Shown here piece by piece: positions 36,763-43,671 of a stretch of 44,099 nucleotides of DNA (positions are counted from its first letter, which is position 1; each line of letters opens with the position of its first letter). The DNA comes from Sphingomonas sp. 37zxx (GTDB lineage Bacteria; Pseudomonadota; Alphaproteobacteria; Sphingomonadales; Sphingomonadaceae), in assembly GCF_000786205.1 (NCBI RefSeq), contig NZ_JROH01000030.1, positions 1 through 44,099 of the forward strand. The letters run 5' to 3'. A program made the translations under genes and the position numbers. The notes beneath the pieces were generated by a model, which ran no database searches, was not told the origin of the DNA, and worked only from the letters and a program-made list of their open reading frames with translations.

Positions 36763-37731
36763 CTACATCTCGCCGCGCGCGCGGCGCAGCGCATACCATT
36801 TCGCGACATTGGCGTTGTGCTGCTCCAGCGTGTCGGCAAAGACATGGCCGCCGGTGCCGTCGGCGACGAAATACAACGCGCTGGTTTCGGCAGGATCGAG
36901 CACCGCGTCGATGCTGGCGCGCCCCGGATTGGCGATCGGCCCCTTGGGCAGCCCCGCCATCGCATAGGTGTTGTAGTCATTCACCGCCCGAACTTCGGAC
37001 CGCAGGATCCGCCGGCCAAGCGGCCTGCCCTTGGTCAGCGGATAGATGATCGTCGGATCGGCCTGTAGCCGCATCCCGATCCGCAGCCGGTTGGAATAGA
37101 CCGCCGCAACCGTCCGACGTTCCTCCTCCTTGCCGGTTTCCTTTTCGACGATCGAGGCGAGGATCAGCGCTTCTTCGGGCGTCGATACCGCAATGTCGGC
37201 TTTGCGCTTTGCCCAGGCGGCAGCGAGATAGTCGGCCATCGCGGTCTGCATCCGCGCCAGCACCGCCTCGCGCGTTTCGCCGCGCTGGTAGCTATAGCTG
37301 TCGGGCAACACCGATCCTTCGGCGGGCATTTCGACATCGCCGTCGAGCTGAGGCGCTTTCATCAGCGCGTCATGCACCAGCACCGACGGCCAGCCTTCAG
37401 GCACCGCCACGAACCGCTGCACGGTGCGCCCGCCCTGCATCAGCTTGAGCACGTCCGACTGGCTGATACCCGCCGGCACCGGATATTCACCCGCACGGAT
37501 CGGATCGCTCGACCCCAGGAACCGCGCATACAGGGTGAACCGGCGGGCTGACGGGATCACCCCGGCCTGCTCCATTGCCTCAGCGGCGCGGGTCAAGGTC
37601 GCGCCTTCGGGCACTACGACGTTGACGTTCCGCTCGAGCGAACCCGCCCCGCCCCAGCTCTGCATCACGAAAAACAATGCCGCGATGAGCGCGAGGCCCG
37701 TAAACAGGCCGAAGCAGCCGAGGCGTTTCAT
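36763..37731 (-). CDS. mltG: Endolytic transglycosylase MltG (YceG-like)
   Basis: 322 residues. Inner-membrane murein lytic transglycosylase thought to terminate glycan strands. A single membrane anchor is at the N-terminus (CFGLFTGLALIAALFFVMQS), then a LysM-like domain (VVPEGATLTRAAEAMEQAG), then the YceG catalytic domain with catalytic Glu in ILASIVEKETGKEEER. ADPTIIYPL, NDYNTYAMAGLPKGPIANPG and SALYFVADGTGGHVFADTL are characteristic. GGAGGT lies eight bases before the ATG. Downstream of fabF, from which a dispersed palindrome separates it. The fabF-mltG neighbourhood is common in Proteobacteria. Confidence 0.96.
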   Translation of the reverse strand: MKRLGCFGLFTGLALIAALFFVMQSWGGAGSLERNVNVVVPEGATLTRAAEAMEQAGVIPSARRFTLYARFLGSSDPIRAGEYPVPAGISQSDVLKLMQGGRTVQRFVAVPEGWPSVLVHDALMKAPQLDGDVEMPAEGSVLPDSYSYQRGETREAVLARMQTAMADYLAAAWAKRKADIAVSTPEEALILASIVEKETGKEEERRTVAAVYSNRLRIGMRLQADPTIIYPLTKGRPLGRRILRSEVRAVNDYNTYAMAGLPKGPIANPGRASIDAVLDPAETSALYFVADGTGGHVFADTLEQHNANVAKWYALRRARGEM

Positions 37732-37751
37732 GTGCGGGTACCTCCCCTCAA

Positions 37752-37837
37752 CCGTTCGTGCTGCGCTTGTCGAAGCACTGTTCTTCTTTTCGACGCTGAT
37801 AGGAAGGACGGCATTTTTACAAGCTCAGTGCGAACGG
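37752..37837. repeat. Dispersed palindromic repeat between mltG and fabF
   Basis: Arms CCGTTCGTGCTGCGCTTGT (37752-37770) and ACAAGCTCAGTGCGAACGG (37819-37837) are inverted copies differing at three positions, with an inner TTCTTCTTTTCGACGCTGAT stretch. This looks like a degraded copy of a palindrome that I associate with sphingomonad genomes (recalled, not searched). It differs in sequence from the C/G-rich REP family. Confidence 0.6.
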
Positions 37838-37847
37838 CGGGAATCGG

Positions 37848-39110
37848 TCAAGCCACCGGCACCATCACCAGGCTGGCATTGGTCCCGCCAAAGCCGAACG
37901 AATTGTTCAGCACTGCCTTTACCCGGCGCTCCTTGGCGACATGCGGCACCAGATCGACGCCGCGGCATGCTTCGCTTGGGTTATCCAGGTTCAGCGTCGG
38001 CGGCACGATCTGATCACGCATCGCCAGGATGCAGAAGATCGATTCGACCGCGCCCGCGCCGCCCAGCAAATGGCCGATCGCCGATTTGGTCGAGCTCATC
38101 GACATCGTGTCGATCGACGACCCGAACAGCCGCCGCACCGCGCCAAGCTCAAGCTCGTCCCCAAGCGGGGTCGAAGTGCCATGCGCGTTGACATAATCAA
38201 TGTCGCTCAGGCTCAGCCCCGACTTCCGCATCGCCATTTCCATCGACCGGAACGCCCCCGAACCTTCGGGATGCGGCGCGGTTACGTGATAGGCATCGCC
38301 CGACAGACCATAGCCGATCACTTCGGCATACATTTTGGCACCGCGTGCCTTTGCGCGCTCATATTCCTCGAGCACGAGAACGCCAGCGCCCTCGCCCATC
38401 ACGAAACCGTCGCGATCGACGTCATAAGGGCGGCTCGCCCGCTCGGGCGTGTCATTGAAATTGGTCGACAGCGCCCGCGCCTGGGCAAAGCCTGCGATCC
38501 CCAACGGGCAAATGGCCCCTTCGGCGCCGCCCGCCAGCATCACATCGGCATCGTCCATCGCGATCATCCGCGCGGCGTCGCCGATCGAATGTGCGCCGGT
38601 CGAGCACGCGGTGACGACCGCGTGGTTCGGCCCCATCAAGCCGTATTTGATGCTGACCTGGCCCGAAATCAGGTTGATCAGCCGCCCATGCACGAAATGG
38701 GGGCTGACGCGGCGCGGCCCCTTGGCGGCGAGCACCAGCGATTCGCTCTCGATACCCGGCAGGCCGCCGATACCGGCACCGATCGAGCAACCCGCGCGAT
38801 ACCGCTCGGCCTCGGTCATGTCGGTAAGGCCGGCGTCCTCGATCGCCTGACCCGCGGCGTCGATGCCGAAGATGATGAAGGGATCGACCTGGCGCTGCAC
38901 CTTGTGATCGACCCGCTTGCCCGGATCAAAGCCATAGGCATGATCGGCTGGCTTTACCTCGCAAGCGATCCGGCACTGATATTCGCTGGCGTCGAAGCGC
39001 GTGATCGTCGCAGCACCCGACTTGCCCGCGAGCAGGTTTTTCCAGACGGTTTCCACCTCGGCCCCCAGCGGGGTGACCAGCCCCAGGCCAGTTACGACTA
39101 CGCGACGCAT
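37848..39110 (-). CDS. fabF: Beta-ketoacyl-ACP synthase II
   Basis: 420 residues. Elongates acyl-ACP with malonyl-ACP by decarboxylative condensation. Catalytic Cys169 is in VVTACSTGAHSIGDAARMI. The two His are in VNAHGTSTPLGDELE and SAIGHLLGGAGAVESI, and the C-terminal gate loop is NSFGFGGTNASLV. The N-terminus is RRVVVTGLGLVTPLG. Downstream of acpP, separated by a terminator-like hairpin that may lower fabF relative to acpP transcription. Order fabD-fabG-acpP-fabF is the usual fatty acid cluster. Confidence 0.97.
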   Translation of the reverse strand: MRRVVVTGLGLVTPLGAEVETVWKNLLAGKSGAATITRFDASEYQCRIACEVKPADHAYGFDPGKRVDHKVQRQVDPFIIFGIDAAGQAIEDAGLTDMTEAERYRAGCSIGAGIGGLPGIESESLVLAAKGPRRVSPHFVHGRLINLISGQVSIKYGLMGPNHAVVTACSTGAHSIGDAARMIAMDDADVMLAGGAEGAICPLGIAGFAQARALSTNFNDTPERASRPYDVDRDGFVMGEGAGVLVLEEYERAKARGAKMYAEVIGYGLSGDAYHVTAPHPEGSGAFRSMEMAMRKSGLSLSDIDYVNAHGTSTPLGDELELGAVRRLFGSSIDTMSMSSTKSAIGHLLGGAGAVESIFCILAMRDQIVPPTLNLDNPSEACRGVDLVPHVAKERRVKAVLNNSFGFGGTNASLVMVPVA

Positions 39111-39136
39111 CGCATCTCTCCGTTCAGTTCATCAAA

Positions 39137-39185
39137 GCAAAACGGCTCTCCACCCGGGATACTAGCCCGTTGGCGGAGAGCCGTT
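39137..39185 (-). terminator. Terminator between acpP and fabF
   Basis: Perfect 11-bp stem AACGGCTCTCC/GGAGAGCCGTT (39141-39151 with 39175-39185), with an inner CGGG/CCCG stem. On the minus strand it is followed by TTGCTTTG. It lies 46 bases after the acpP stop and probably terminates most acpP messages, letting a fraction continue into fabF. Confidence 0.7.
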
Positions 39186-39231
39186 GCAATTCATCGACCC
39201 CGCAGGCGGAGCCGGTCGACATCAGCTGCGA

Positions 39232-39468
39232 TCAGCCCTTGTGCTCATCGATATAGGTGATCGCATCGCGCACGGTGGTGATCTTTTCGGCGGCATCGTC
39301 AGGGATCTCGACGCCGAATTCTTCTTCAAACGCCATCACCAGCTCGACGATGTCGAGGCTGTCTGCGCCCAGGTCGTCGATGAAGCTGGATTCCTCGGTG
39401 ACCTTCTCGGCCTCGACGCCCAGGTTTTCGACGACAATCTTCTTCACGCGATCGGCGGTGTCGCTCAT
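39232..39468 (-). CDS. acpP: Acyl carrier protein
   Basis: 78 residues, very acidic. Carries growing acyl chains on 4'-phosphopantetheine attached to Ser37 in [20 protein letters not shown]-terminal helix [16 protein letters not shown] and C-terminal helix [10 protein letters not shown] are typical. All Fab enzymes in this window (FabD, FabG, FabZ, FabF) act on it. Flanked by fabG upstream and a terminator downstream, which fits its need for high expression. Confidence 0.99.
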   Translation of the reverse strand: MSDTADRVKKIVVENLGVEAEKVTEESSFIDDLGADSLDIVELVMAFEEEFGVEIPDDAAEKITTVRDAITYIDEHKG

Positions 39469-39512
39469 GGTAGTGTGATCCCTCAGTTGCGGATATTCAT
39501 GATTCCTGAACG

Positions 39513-39541
39513 CACCTAGAACGCGGTGCGAGGGCTGGCAA
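39513..39541 (-). promoter_or_regulatory. Possible acpP promoter
   Basis: On the minus strand TTGCCA (39536-39541) is separated by 17 bases from TAGGTG (39513-39518), about 45 bases upstream of acpP. The -35 match is fair and the -10 is poor. Offered as a candidate only. Confidence 0.25.
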
Positions 39542-39555
39542 GCCTCGGCCAGCGC

Positions 39556-40296
39556 TTACACCATCGCCATGCCGCCATTGACGTGCAGCGTCTGCCCGGT
39601 GACATAGCCCGCCTCGCGGCTGGCAAGATAGACTACCGCCGCTGCGACATCGCCGCCATTGCCCAGGTCGCCGGCTGGAATCCGGCCCAGCAGCGCGGTT
39701 TTCTGCGCCTCGGGCAATGCGTCGGTCATTGCCGAGCGGATGAAGCCGGGCGCGACGCAATTGACGGTGATGTTGCGGCTGGCCAGCTCCTGCGCCAGCG
39801 CCTTCGACATGCCGACAAGGCCGGCTTTCGATGCGGCATAATTGGCCTGGCCCGGATTACCCGTCGTACCGACCACCGACGTGATCGACACGATCCGCCC
39901 GAACCGCGCCTTCATCATCGGCCTAGCCGCTGCCCGGCAGAGGCGAAATGCCGCCTCCAGATTGACGCGGATGACGTCACTCCATTCGTCATCCTTCATC
40001 CGCATCGCCAGATTGTCGCGGGTAACCCCGGCATTGTTGACCAGAATATCCAGCCGCCCACCCAGCGCTTCGACGGCTTGCGGCACCAGAGCATCGACCG
40101 CAGCCCCGTCGGACAAGTTGCACGGCACCGCGACATGTTCGCCGCCAAGCTGCGCGCGAAATGCTTCGAGCTTTTCGGCATTCGATCCCGAAACCGCCAG
40201 CCGCGCGCCCTGCGCCGCAAGCGCCTGCGCGATCGCCGAACCGATCCCCCCCGATGCGCCGGTCACCAGCGCGGTCATACCTGTCAAATCGAACAT
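39556..40296 (-). CDS. fabG: 3-oxoacyl-ACP reductase
   Basis: 246 residues of the classical SDR family. NADPH-dependent reduction of 3-oxoacyl-ACP. Cofactor motif TGASGGIGSAIA; NNAG at residues 87-90; catalytic Ser140, Tyr153 and Lys157 in SITSVVGTTGNPGQ and ANYAASKAG; NCVAPGFIRSAMTD; and the C-terminal VTGQTLHVNGGMAMV. AGGA lies six bases before the ATG at 40296 and overlaps the stop codon of the upstream GxxExxY gene. Normally next to fabD, from which it is here separated by the inserted cassette. Confidence 0.98.
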   Translation of the reverse strand: MFDLTGMTALVTGASGGIGSAIAQALAAQGARLAVSGSNAEKLEAFRAQLGGEHVAVPCNLSDGAAVDALVPQAVEALGGRLDILVNNAGVTRDNLAMRMKDDEWSDVIRVNLEAAFRLCRAAARPMMKARFGRIVSITSVVGTTGNPGQANYAASKAGLVGMSKALAQELASRNITVNCVAPGFIRSAMTDALPEAQKTALLGRIPAGDLGNGGDVAAAVVYLASREAGYVTGQTLHVNGGMAMV

Positions 40297-40304
40297 TTCA
40301 GTTC

Positions 40305-40724
40305 CTATTGTTTTTCGCGCAGAGGCGCAGAGGACGCAGAGGGGGTGTAGTTATTGACTAGTCGGCGAACCCCCTGCTTCAACGTTTCGCCACCAAAATT
40401 TATCAGCAGCCCGACGGGCTGCTTGGTCAGCCTCAAATAGGTAAGCACCTGCTTTGCATGTACCTTTGCAAACTGTTCGACCGACTTGATTTCAACGATC
40501 AGCGTGTTTTCGACCAGGATGTCGATCCGAAACGCGGCGGCAAAGCAAAACCCTTCAAATTCGATGTCGATCGGATGTTGGCGGACGACCTGGTAACCAA
40601 TCACCGACAATTTTGCTGCCAATACCGTTTCGTAGACGCTTTCGAGCAATCCTGGCCCCAGGTCGCGATGGATGCGGATCGATAGATCAATGACGTCGCC
40701 GGTAATCGTATCAACATCGCGCAT
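40305..40724 (-). CDS. GxxExxY protein (PD-(D/E)XK nuclease-like)
   Basis: 139 residues from the ATG at 40724, which has GGAGG five bases upstream. The family-defining G25-LL-E28-SV-Y31 (DLGPGLLESVYE) is present. A PD-(D/E)XK-type site follows: Asp68 (FRIDILVE) and E78-I-K80 (LIVEIKSVEQ), then Q92-x3-Y96 (KQVLTYL). The cellular role of the family is not established; nuclease activity is inferred from the motifs. The gene is bracketed by a 30-bp inverted repeat. The right arm carries its ribosome binding site and the left arm encodes residues 128-137. A longer in-frame reading to 40805 is only translated repeat. Sits between fabG and fabD. Confidence 0.85.
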   Translation of the reverse strand: MRDVDTITGDVIDLSIRIHRDLGPGLLESVYETVLAAKLSVIGYQVVRQHPIDIEFEGFCFAAAFRIDILVENTLIVEIKSVEQFAKVHAKQVLTYLRLTKQPVGLLINFGGETLKQGVRRLVNNYTPSASSAPLREKQ

Positions 40725-40758
40725 CCAACCCTCCGCGTCCTCCGCGCCTCTGCGCGAA
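40314..40758. mobile_element. GxxExxY cassette with 30-bp inverted repeats
   Basis: Arms at 40314-40343 and 40729-40758 are inverted copies with 28 of 30 positions identical (core CGCAGAGGCGCAGAGGACGC, with two A/G differences). The 445-base unit contains just the GxxExxY gene and disrupts the fabD-fabG junction. No transposase is present, so mobility, if any, would be in trans. No clear target-site duplication was seen. Possible nonautonomous element; the mobile status is inferred. Confidence 0.55.
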
Positions 40759-40773
40759 CCGTCACCTTCTAAA

Positions 40774-41709
40774 TTACAGCGCTTTCGCCAGCGCCTCGAT
40801 GTCATCCATCGTAATCACGCTAGCGGTCGTAGCGTCAGACGCGGTGCGCTTCACCATCGGGCCGAGCACCTTGCCGCCGAGTTCGACATAGTCGGTCACC
40901 CCCGCATCCCACATCGCCAGCACCGATTCGCGCCACCGCACCATGCCTGTGACCTGCTCGACCAGCAGCGCCCGGATCACCTGCGGGTCGGCGACCGGCG
41001 CTGCGGTGACGTTGGCGAACACCGGCACCAGCGGTGCCTGCAGCGCGACGTCGGCGAGCGCGGCTTCCATCGCCTCGGCAGCGGGCTGCATCAACGGGCA
41101 GTGAAACGGCGCCGAGACCGGCAACAGCACCGCGCGCTTGGCCCCCATTTCCTTGGCCAGCGCCACGGCACGCTCGATCGCGGCGCGCGCGCCCGAAATC
41201 ACCACCTGCCCCGGATCATTGTCGTTGGCGACGGTGCAGACCTCGCCTTGTGCGGCGGCATCGGCAATCGCCTGCGCCTTATCACGATCGGCCCCCAGCA
41301 GCGCCGCCATCGCCCCCTCACCCACCGGCACCGCCGCCTGCATCGCCTGCCCGCGAAGCTTCAACAGCCGGGCCGTGGTCGCGACATCAATCGCGCCCGC
41401 CGCGCACAAAGCGGTATATTCGCCAAGGCTGTGTCCCGCGACATACCCCGCCTTGTCCGCCAACCGCACGCCGCATTCGCGCTCGAGCACGCGAAGCACC
41501 GCCATGGCATTCGCCATGATCGCAGGCTGTGCGTTCTCGGTCAGCAGCAGGTCTCCCTCAGGCCCTTGCGTCATCAGCCGGTACAGATGCTGCCCCAGCG
41601 CATCGTCGACCTCTTGGAACAGCTCGCGCGCCGCACTGCTCGCCTGTGACAATGCCAGCCCCATGCCGACTGCCTGGCTGCCCTGCCCCGGAAAAATGAA
41701 CGCGCGCAT
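40774..41709 (-). CDS. fabD: Malonyl-CoA:ACP transacylase
   Basis: 311 residues. Transfers malonyl from CoA to ACP, supplying the extender unit for fatty acid synthesis. GQGSQAVGMG at the N-terminus is the oxyanion motif; nucleophile Ser94 is in GHSLGEYTALCA, and the catalytic His is in SAPFHCPLM near residue 200. VFANVTAAPV is also typical. AGGAG lies six bases before the ATG. First gene of the fab cluster, divergent from rpsF. The 3' end lies 16 bases from the GxxExxY cassette. Confidence 0.97.
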   Translation of the reverse strand: MRAFIFPGQGSQAVGMGLALSQASSAARELFQEVDDALGQHLYRLMTQGPEGDLLLTENAQPAIMANAMAVLRVLERECGVRLADKAGYVAGHSLGEYTALCAAGAIDVATTARLLKLRGQAMQAAVPVGEGAMAALLGADRDKAQAIADAAAQGEVCTVANDNDPGQVVISGARAAIERAVALAKEMGAKRAVLLPVSAPFHCPLMQPAAEAMEAALADVALQAPLVPVFANVTAAPVADPQVIRALLVEQVTGMVRWRESVLAMWDAGVTDYVELGGKVLGPMVKRTASDATTASVITMDDIEALAKAL

Positions 41710-41844
41710 CGTAATCTCCTGCTTTCAGGACCGGCGGGGTACGCCCGAACACCGAAAGCTTTCAAGTCCCCGCCGACTTGCGACATTCTGTGACGCTTTT
41801 GGGCTCCGTCCGGCACATCCCGGCGACAGGCAGGGGTTTCCTCC

Positions 41845-41872
41845 TTGCCTTTCGGCCACAAATTGATATGGC
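41845..41872 (+). promoter_or_regulatory. Possible promoter for rpsF operon
   Basis: TTGCCT (41845-41850) and TATGGC (41867-41872) with a 16-base spacer, 134 bases upstream of rpsF, in the 296-base divergent gap between fabD and rpsF. The match is moderate. The long leader that would follow could hold ribosomal-protein autoregulation, but I see no clear structure for it. Confidence 0.25.
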
Positions 41873-42005
41873 ACTGGCATCCGGGGTGGAAGGCATCGTC
41901 CTTTCCGCCCCGCTTCGCATTTGCATGCGATAGTTGTGAGACGACAGCCGGAGGGGCCGCGCGATTGGCGCTCGGTCAGCGATCGGCCAAGATGAAGGAC
42001 AAGGC

Positions 42006-42419
42006 ATGGCTCTGTATGAGCATGTGTTCCTTGCGCGCCAGGATCTGGCACAAGCGCAGGTGGATGCACTGGCGGAAAACGCCACCAAGATTATCACCGA
42101 CAATGACGGCACCGTGGTGAAGACCGAAACGTGGGGCCTGCGCGGCCTGGCGTACCGCATCGCCAAGAACCGCAAGGCACATTATGTGCTGCTCGAAATC
42201 GACGCACCCGCAGGCGTCGTCGCCGAACTCGAGCGCCAGACCGCGATCAACGAAGACGTGATCCGCTACATGACCGTCCGCGTCGACGAGCATGAAGCCG
42301 GCCCGACCGTGATGATGCGCAAGGGCGAGCGCGACCGCGAGCGTCGTCGTGACCGCGACGGTGGTGACCGTCCCGACCGTGGCCCGCGCCGCGACCGTGA
42401 AGAAGGGGAGAACAACTAA
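42006..42419 (+). CDS. rpsF: 30S ribosomal protein bS6
   Basis: 137 residues. Begins [20 protein letters not shown], with [20 protein letters not shown] and [14 protein letters not shown] typical of bS6, which pairs with bS18 on the small subunit platform. The final 35 residues form a highly charged Arg/Asp/Glu-rich tail ([14 protein letters not shown]). AAGGA lies six bases before the ATG. The stop shares a base with the rpsR start (TAATG), giving translational coupling. Confidence 0.98.
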   Translation: MALYEHVFLARQDLAQAQVDALAENATKIITDNDGTVVKTETWGLRGLAYRIAKNRKAHYVLLEIDAPAGVVAELERQTAINEDVIRYMTVRVDEHEAGPTVMMRKGERDRERRRDRDGGDRPDRGPRRDREEGENN

Positions 42420-42643
42420 TGGCCCGCCCGTTTTTCCGCCGCCGCAAGAGCTGCCCCTTCAGCGCGAAGGACGCGCCGCGGATCGACTATAAGGACGTCC
42501 GGCTGCTTCAGGGTTTCGTTTCGGAGCGTGGCAAGATCGTGCCGTCGCGCATCACTTCGGTGAGCGCCAAGAAGCAGCGCGAACTGGCCCAGGCCATCAA
42601 GCGCGCCCGTCATCTGGGCCTGCTGCCCTACATCGTTAAGTAA
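42419..42643 (+). CDS. rpsR: 30S ribosomal protein bS18
   Basis: 74 residues. [20 protein letters not shown], then [19 protein letters not shown] and the conserved [20 protein letters not shown], followed by RHLGLLPYI. Binds as a heterodimer with bS6. Middle gene of rpsF-rpsR-rplI, overlapping rpsF by one base and followed by rplI after 14 bases. Confidence 0.99.
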   Translation: MARPFFRRRKSCPFSAKDAPRIDYKDVRLLQGFVSERGKIVPSRITSVSAKKQRELAQAIKRARHLGLLPYIVK

Positions 42644-42657
42644 GGAGGGCCGGTCCC

Positions 42658-43278
42658 ATGCAAATCATCCTGCTCGAGCGCGTCGAAAAGCTCGGCGCCA
42701 TCGGCGATGTCGTCACCGTGAAGGACGGGTTCGCCCGCAACTTCCTGCTGCCGAACAAGAAGGCGCTGCGCGCCAACGCCGCCAACCGCAAGGTCTTCGA
42801 GGCCAATCGCGAGCGCATCGAAGCCGAAAACGCTTCGCGCCGCGAGGAAGCGACTGCCGAATCGAAGTCGCTCGAGGGCGCTTCGGTGACGCTGATCCGT
42901 CAGGCATCGAATGCCGGCGCGCTCTATGGCTCGGTCGCGGTTCGCGATCTGGTCGAGGCGCTGGTCGCCGACGGCCACAAGGTCCACAAGGGCCAGGTGG
43001 TGCTCGGCAAGCCGATCAAGACGCTTGGCATGCACGAAGTGAAGGTTGCGCTGCACCCTGAAGTTTCGGTCAATGTGAAGGTGAACGTTGCCCGTTCGCC
43101 TGAGGAAGCTGAAATGCAGGCCAAGGGCGTCGACGTGATGGCGGCGATGTTCGAAACCGACACCGCCGGCTTCACCGAGGATTACGACGCCAACGCAGAG
43201 CCAGGCGAAATCGCGCGCAGCGACGACGCGGCACCTGCCGAAGCACCTGCGACCGGGGACGAAGCCGAACCGGCCTAA
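42658..43278 (+). CDS. rplI: 50S ribosomal protein bL9
   Basis: 206 residues. The N-terminal domain MQIILLERVEKLGAIGDVV, then VKDGFARNFLLPNKKALRAN (the bL9 signature), followed by the long central helix and the C-terminal domain (GSVAVRDLVEAL, VALHPEVSVNVKVNV). E. coli bL9 is about 149 residues; the extra 50 form an acidic tail (DYDANAEPGEIARSDDAAPA and onward), common in alphaproteobacteria. GGAGGG is about eight bases before the ATG. Ends at a strong intrinsic terminator. Confidence 0.98.
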   Translation: MQIILLERVEKLGAIGDVVTVKDGFARNFLLPNKKALRANAANRKVFEANRERIEAENASRREEATAESKSLEGASVTLIRQASNAGALYGSVAVRDLVEALVADGHKVHKGQVVLGKPIKTLGMHEVKVALHPEVSVNVKVNVARSPEEAEMQAKGVDVMAAMFETDTAGFTEDYDANAEPGEIARSDDAAPAEAPATGDEAEPA

Positions 43279-43299
43279 GCCTCGCGACGTGCGGATATG

Positions 43300-43338
43300 A
43301 AAAAGGGCCGTCCGGTTATGCCGGGCGGCCCTTTTTTT
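43300..43338 (+). terminator. Intrinsic terminator of rpsF-rpsR-rplI
   Basis: 11-bp stem GGGCCGTCCGG/CCGGGCGGCCC (one G-T pair) with the loop TTATG, preceded by AAAAA and followed by TTTTTTT. The clearest Rho-independent terminator in the window. The A-run before the stem may also let it serve the minus strand. Confidence 0.93.
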
Positions 43339-43360
43339 ATATCAAATTCGGTGCAGAAAC

Positions 43361-43438
43361 TTACGGCACCGCGACACAGGCACCCACGACCGCGAACAGC
43401 GGGATGAGCGCCAAAATTACAGGTACGGCCTTACGCAT
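43361..43438 (-). CDS. Putative 25-residue hydrophobic peptide
   Basis: Reads MRKAVPVILALIPLFAVVGA then CVAVP and a TAA stop. AGG lies seven bases upstream of the ATG. A basic start, one hydrophobic stretch and VVGAC, which fits a lipobox, suggest a tiny lipoprotein or single-pass membrane peptide. It lies between the rplI terminator and a divergent gene. Too short for composition statistics to prove coding; the ribosome binding site and peptide layout are the only support. Confidence 0.4.
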   Translation of the reverse strand: MRKAVPVILALIPLFAVVGACVAVP

Positions 43439-43671
43439 GGAATCGCCTGACGGTTTAATTGTCGAAAGGCGAAAATGGATGAAGATGCCAAAGGTTGCGA
43501 TACGCTGAACGAATGTTCAGTCATATGCTCTTTCCGGTAGCCTGTATGCGCGCAACCGGGCTCAGTCAGATAGTCTGCAGCCTTGACGGTCGCCATGCCC
43601 GCAACATAGCCTTAGTACCCAGCGCGTCTCGCTCCTTATAGACCGTCCCGGGAGCCGACAGGAGATTTGGC

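Noticed and set aside
40724..40805. Longer N-terminus for the GxxExxY protein
   Set aside because: The extension (SRRGAEDAEG-type peptide) is translated repeat sequence overlapping the fabD end; the ATG at 40724 has a good ribosome binding site and matches the family start.
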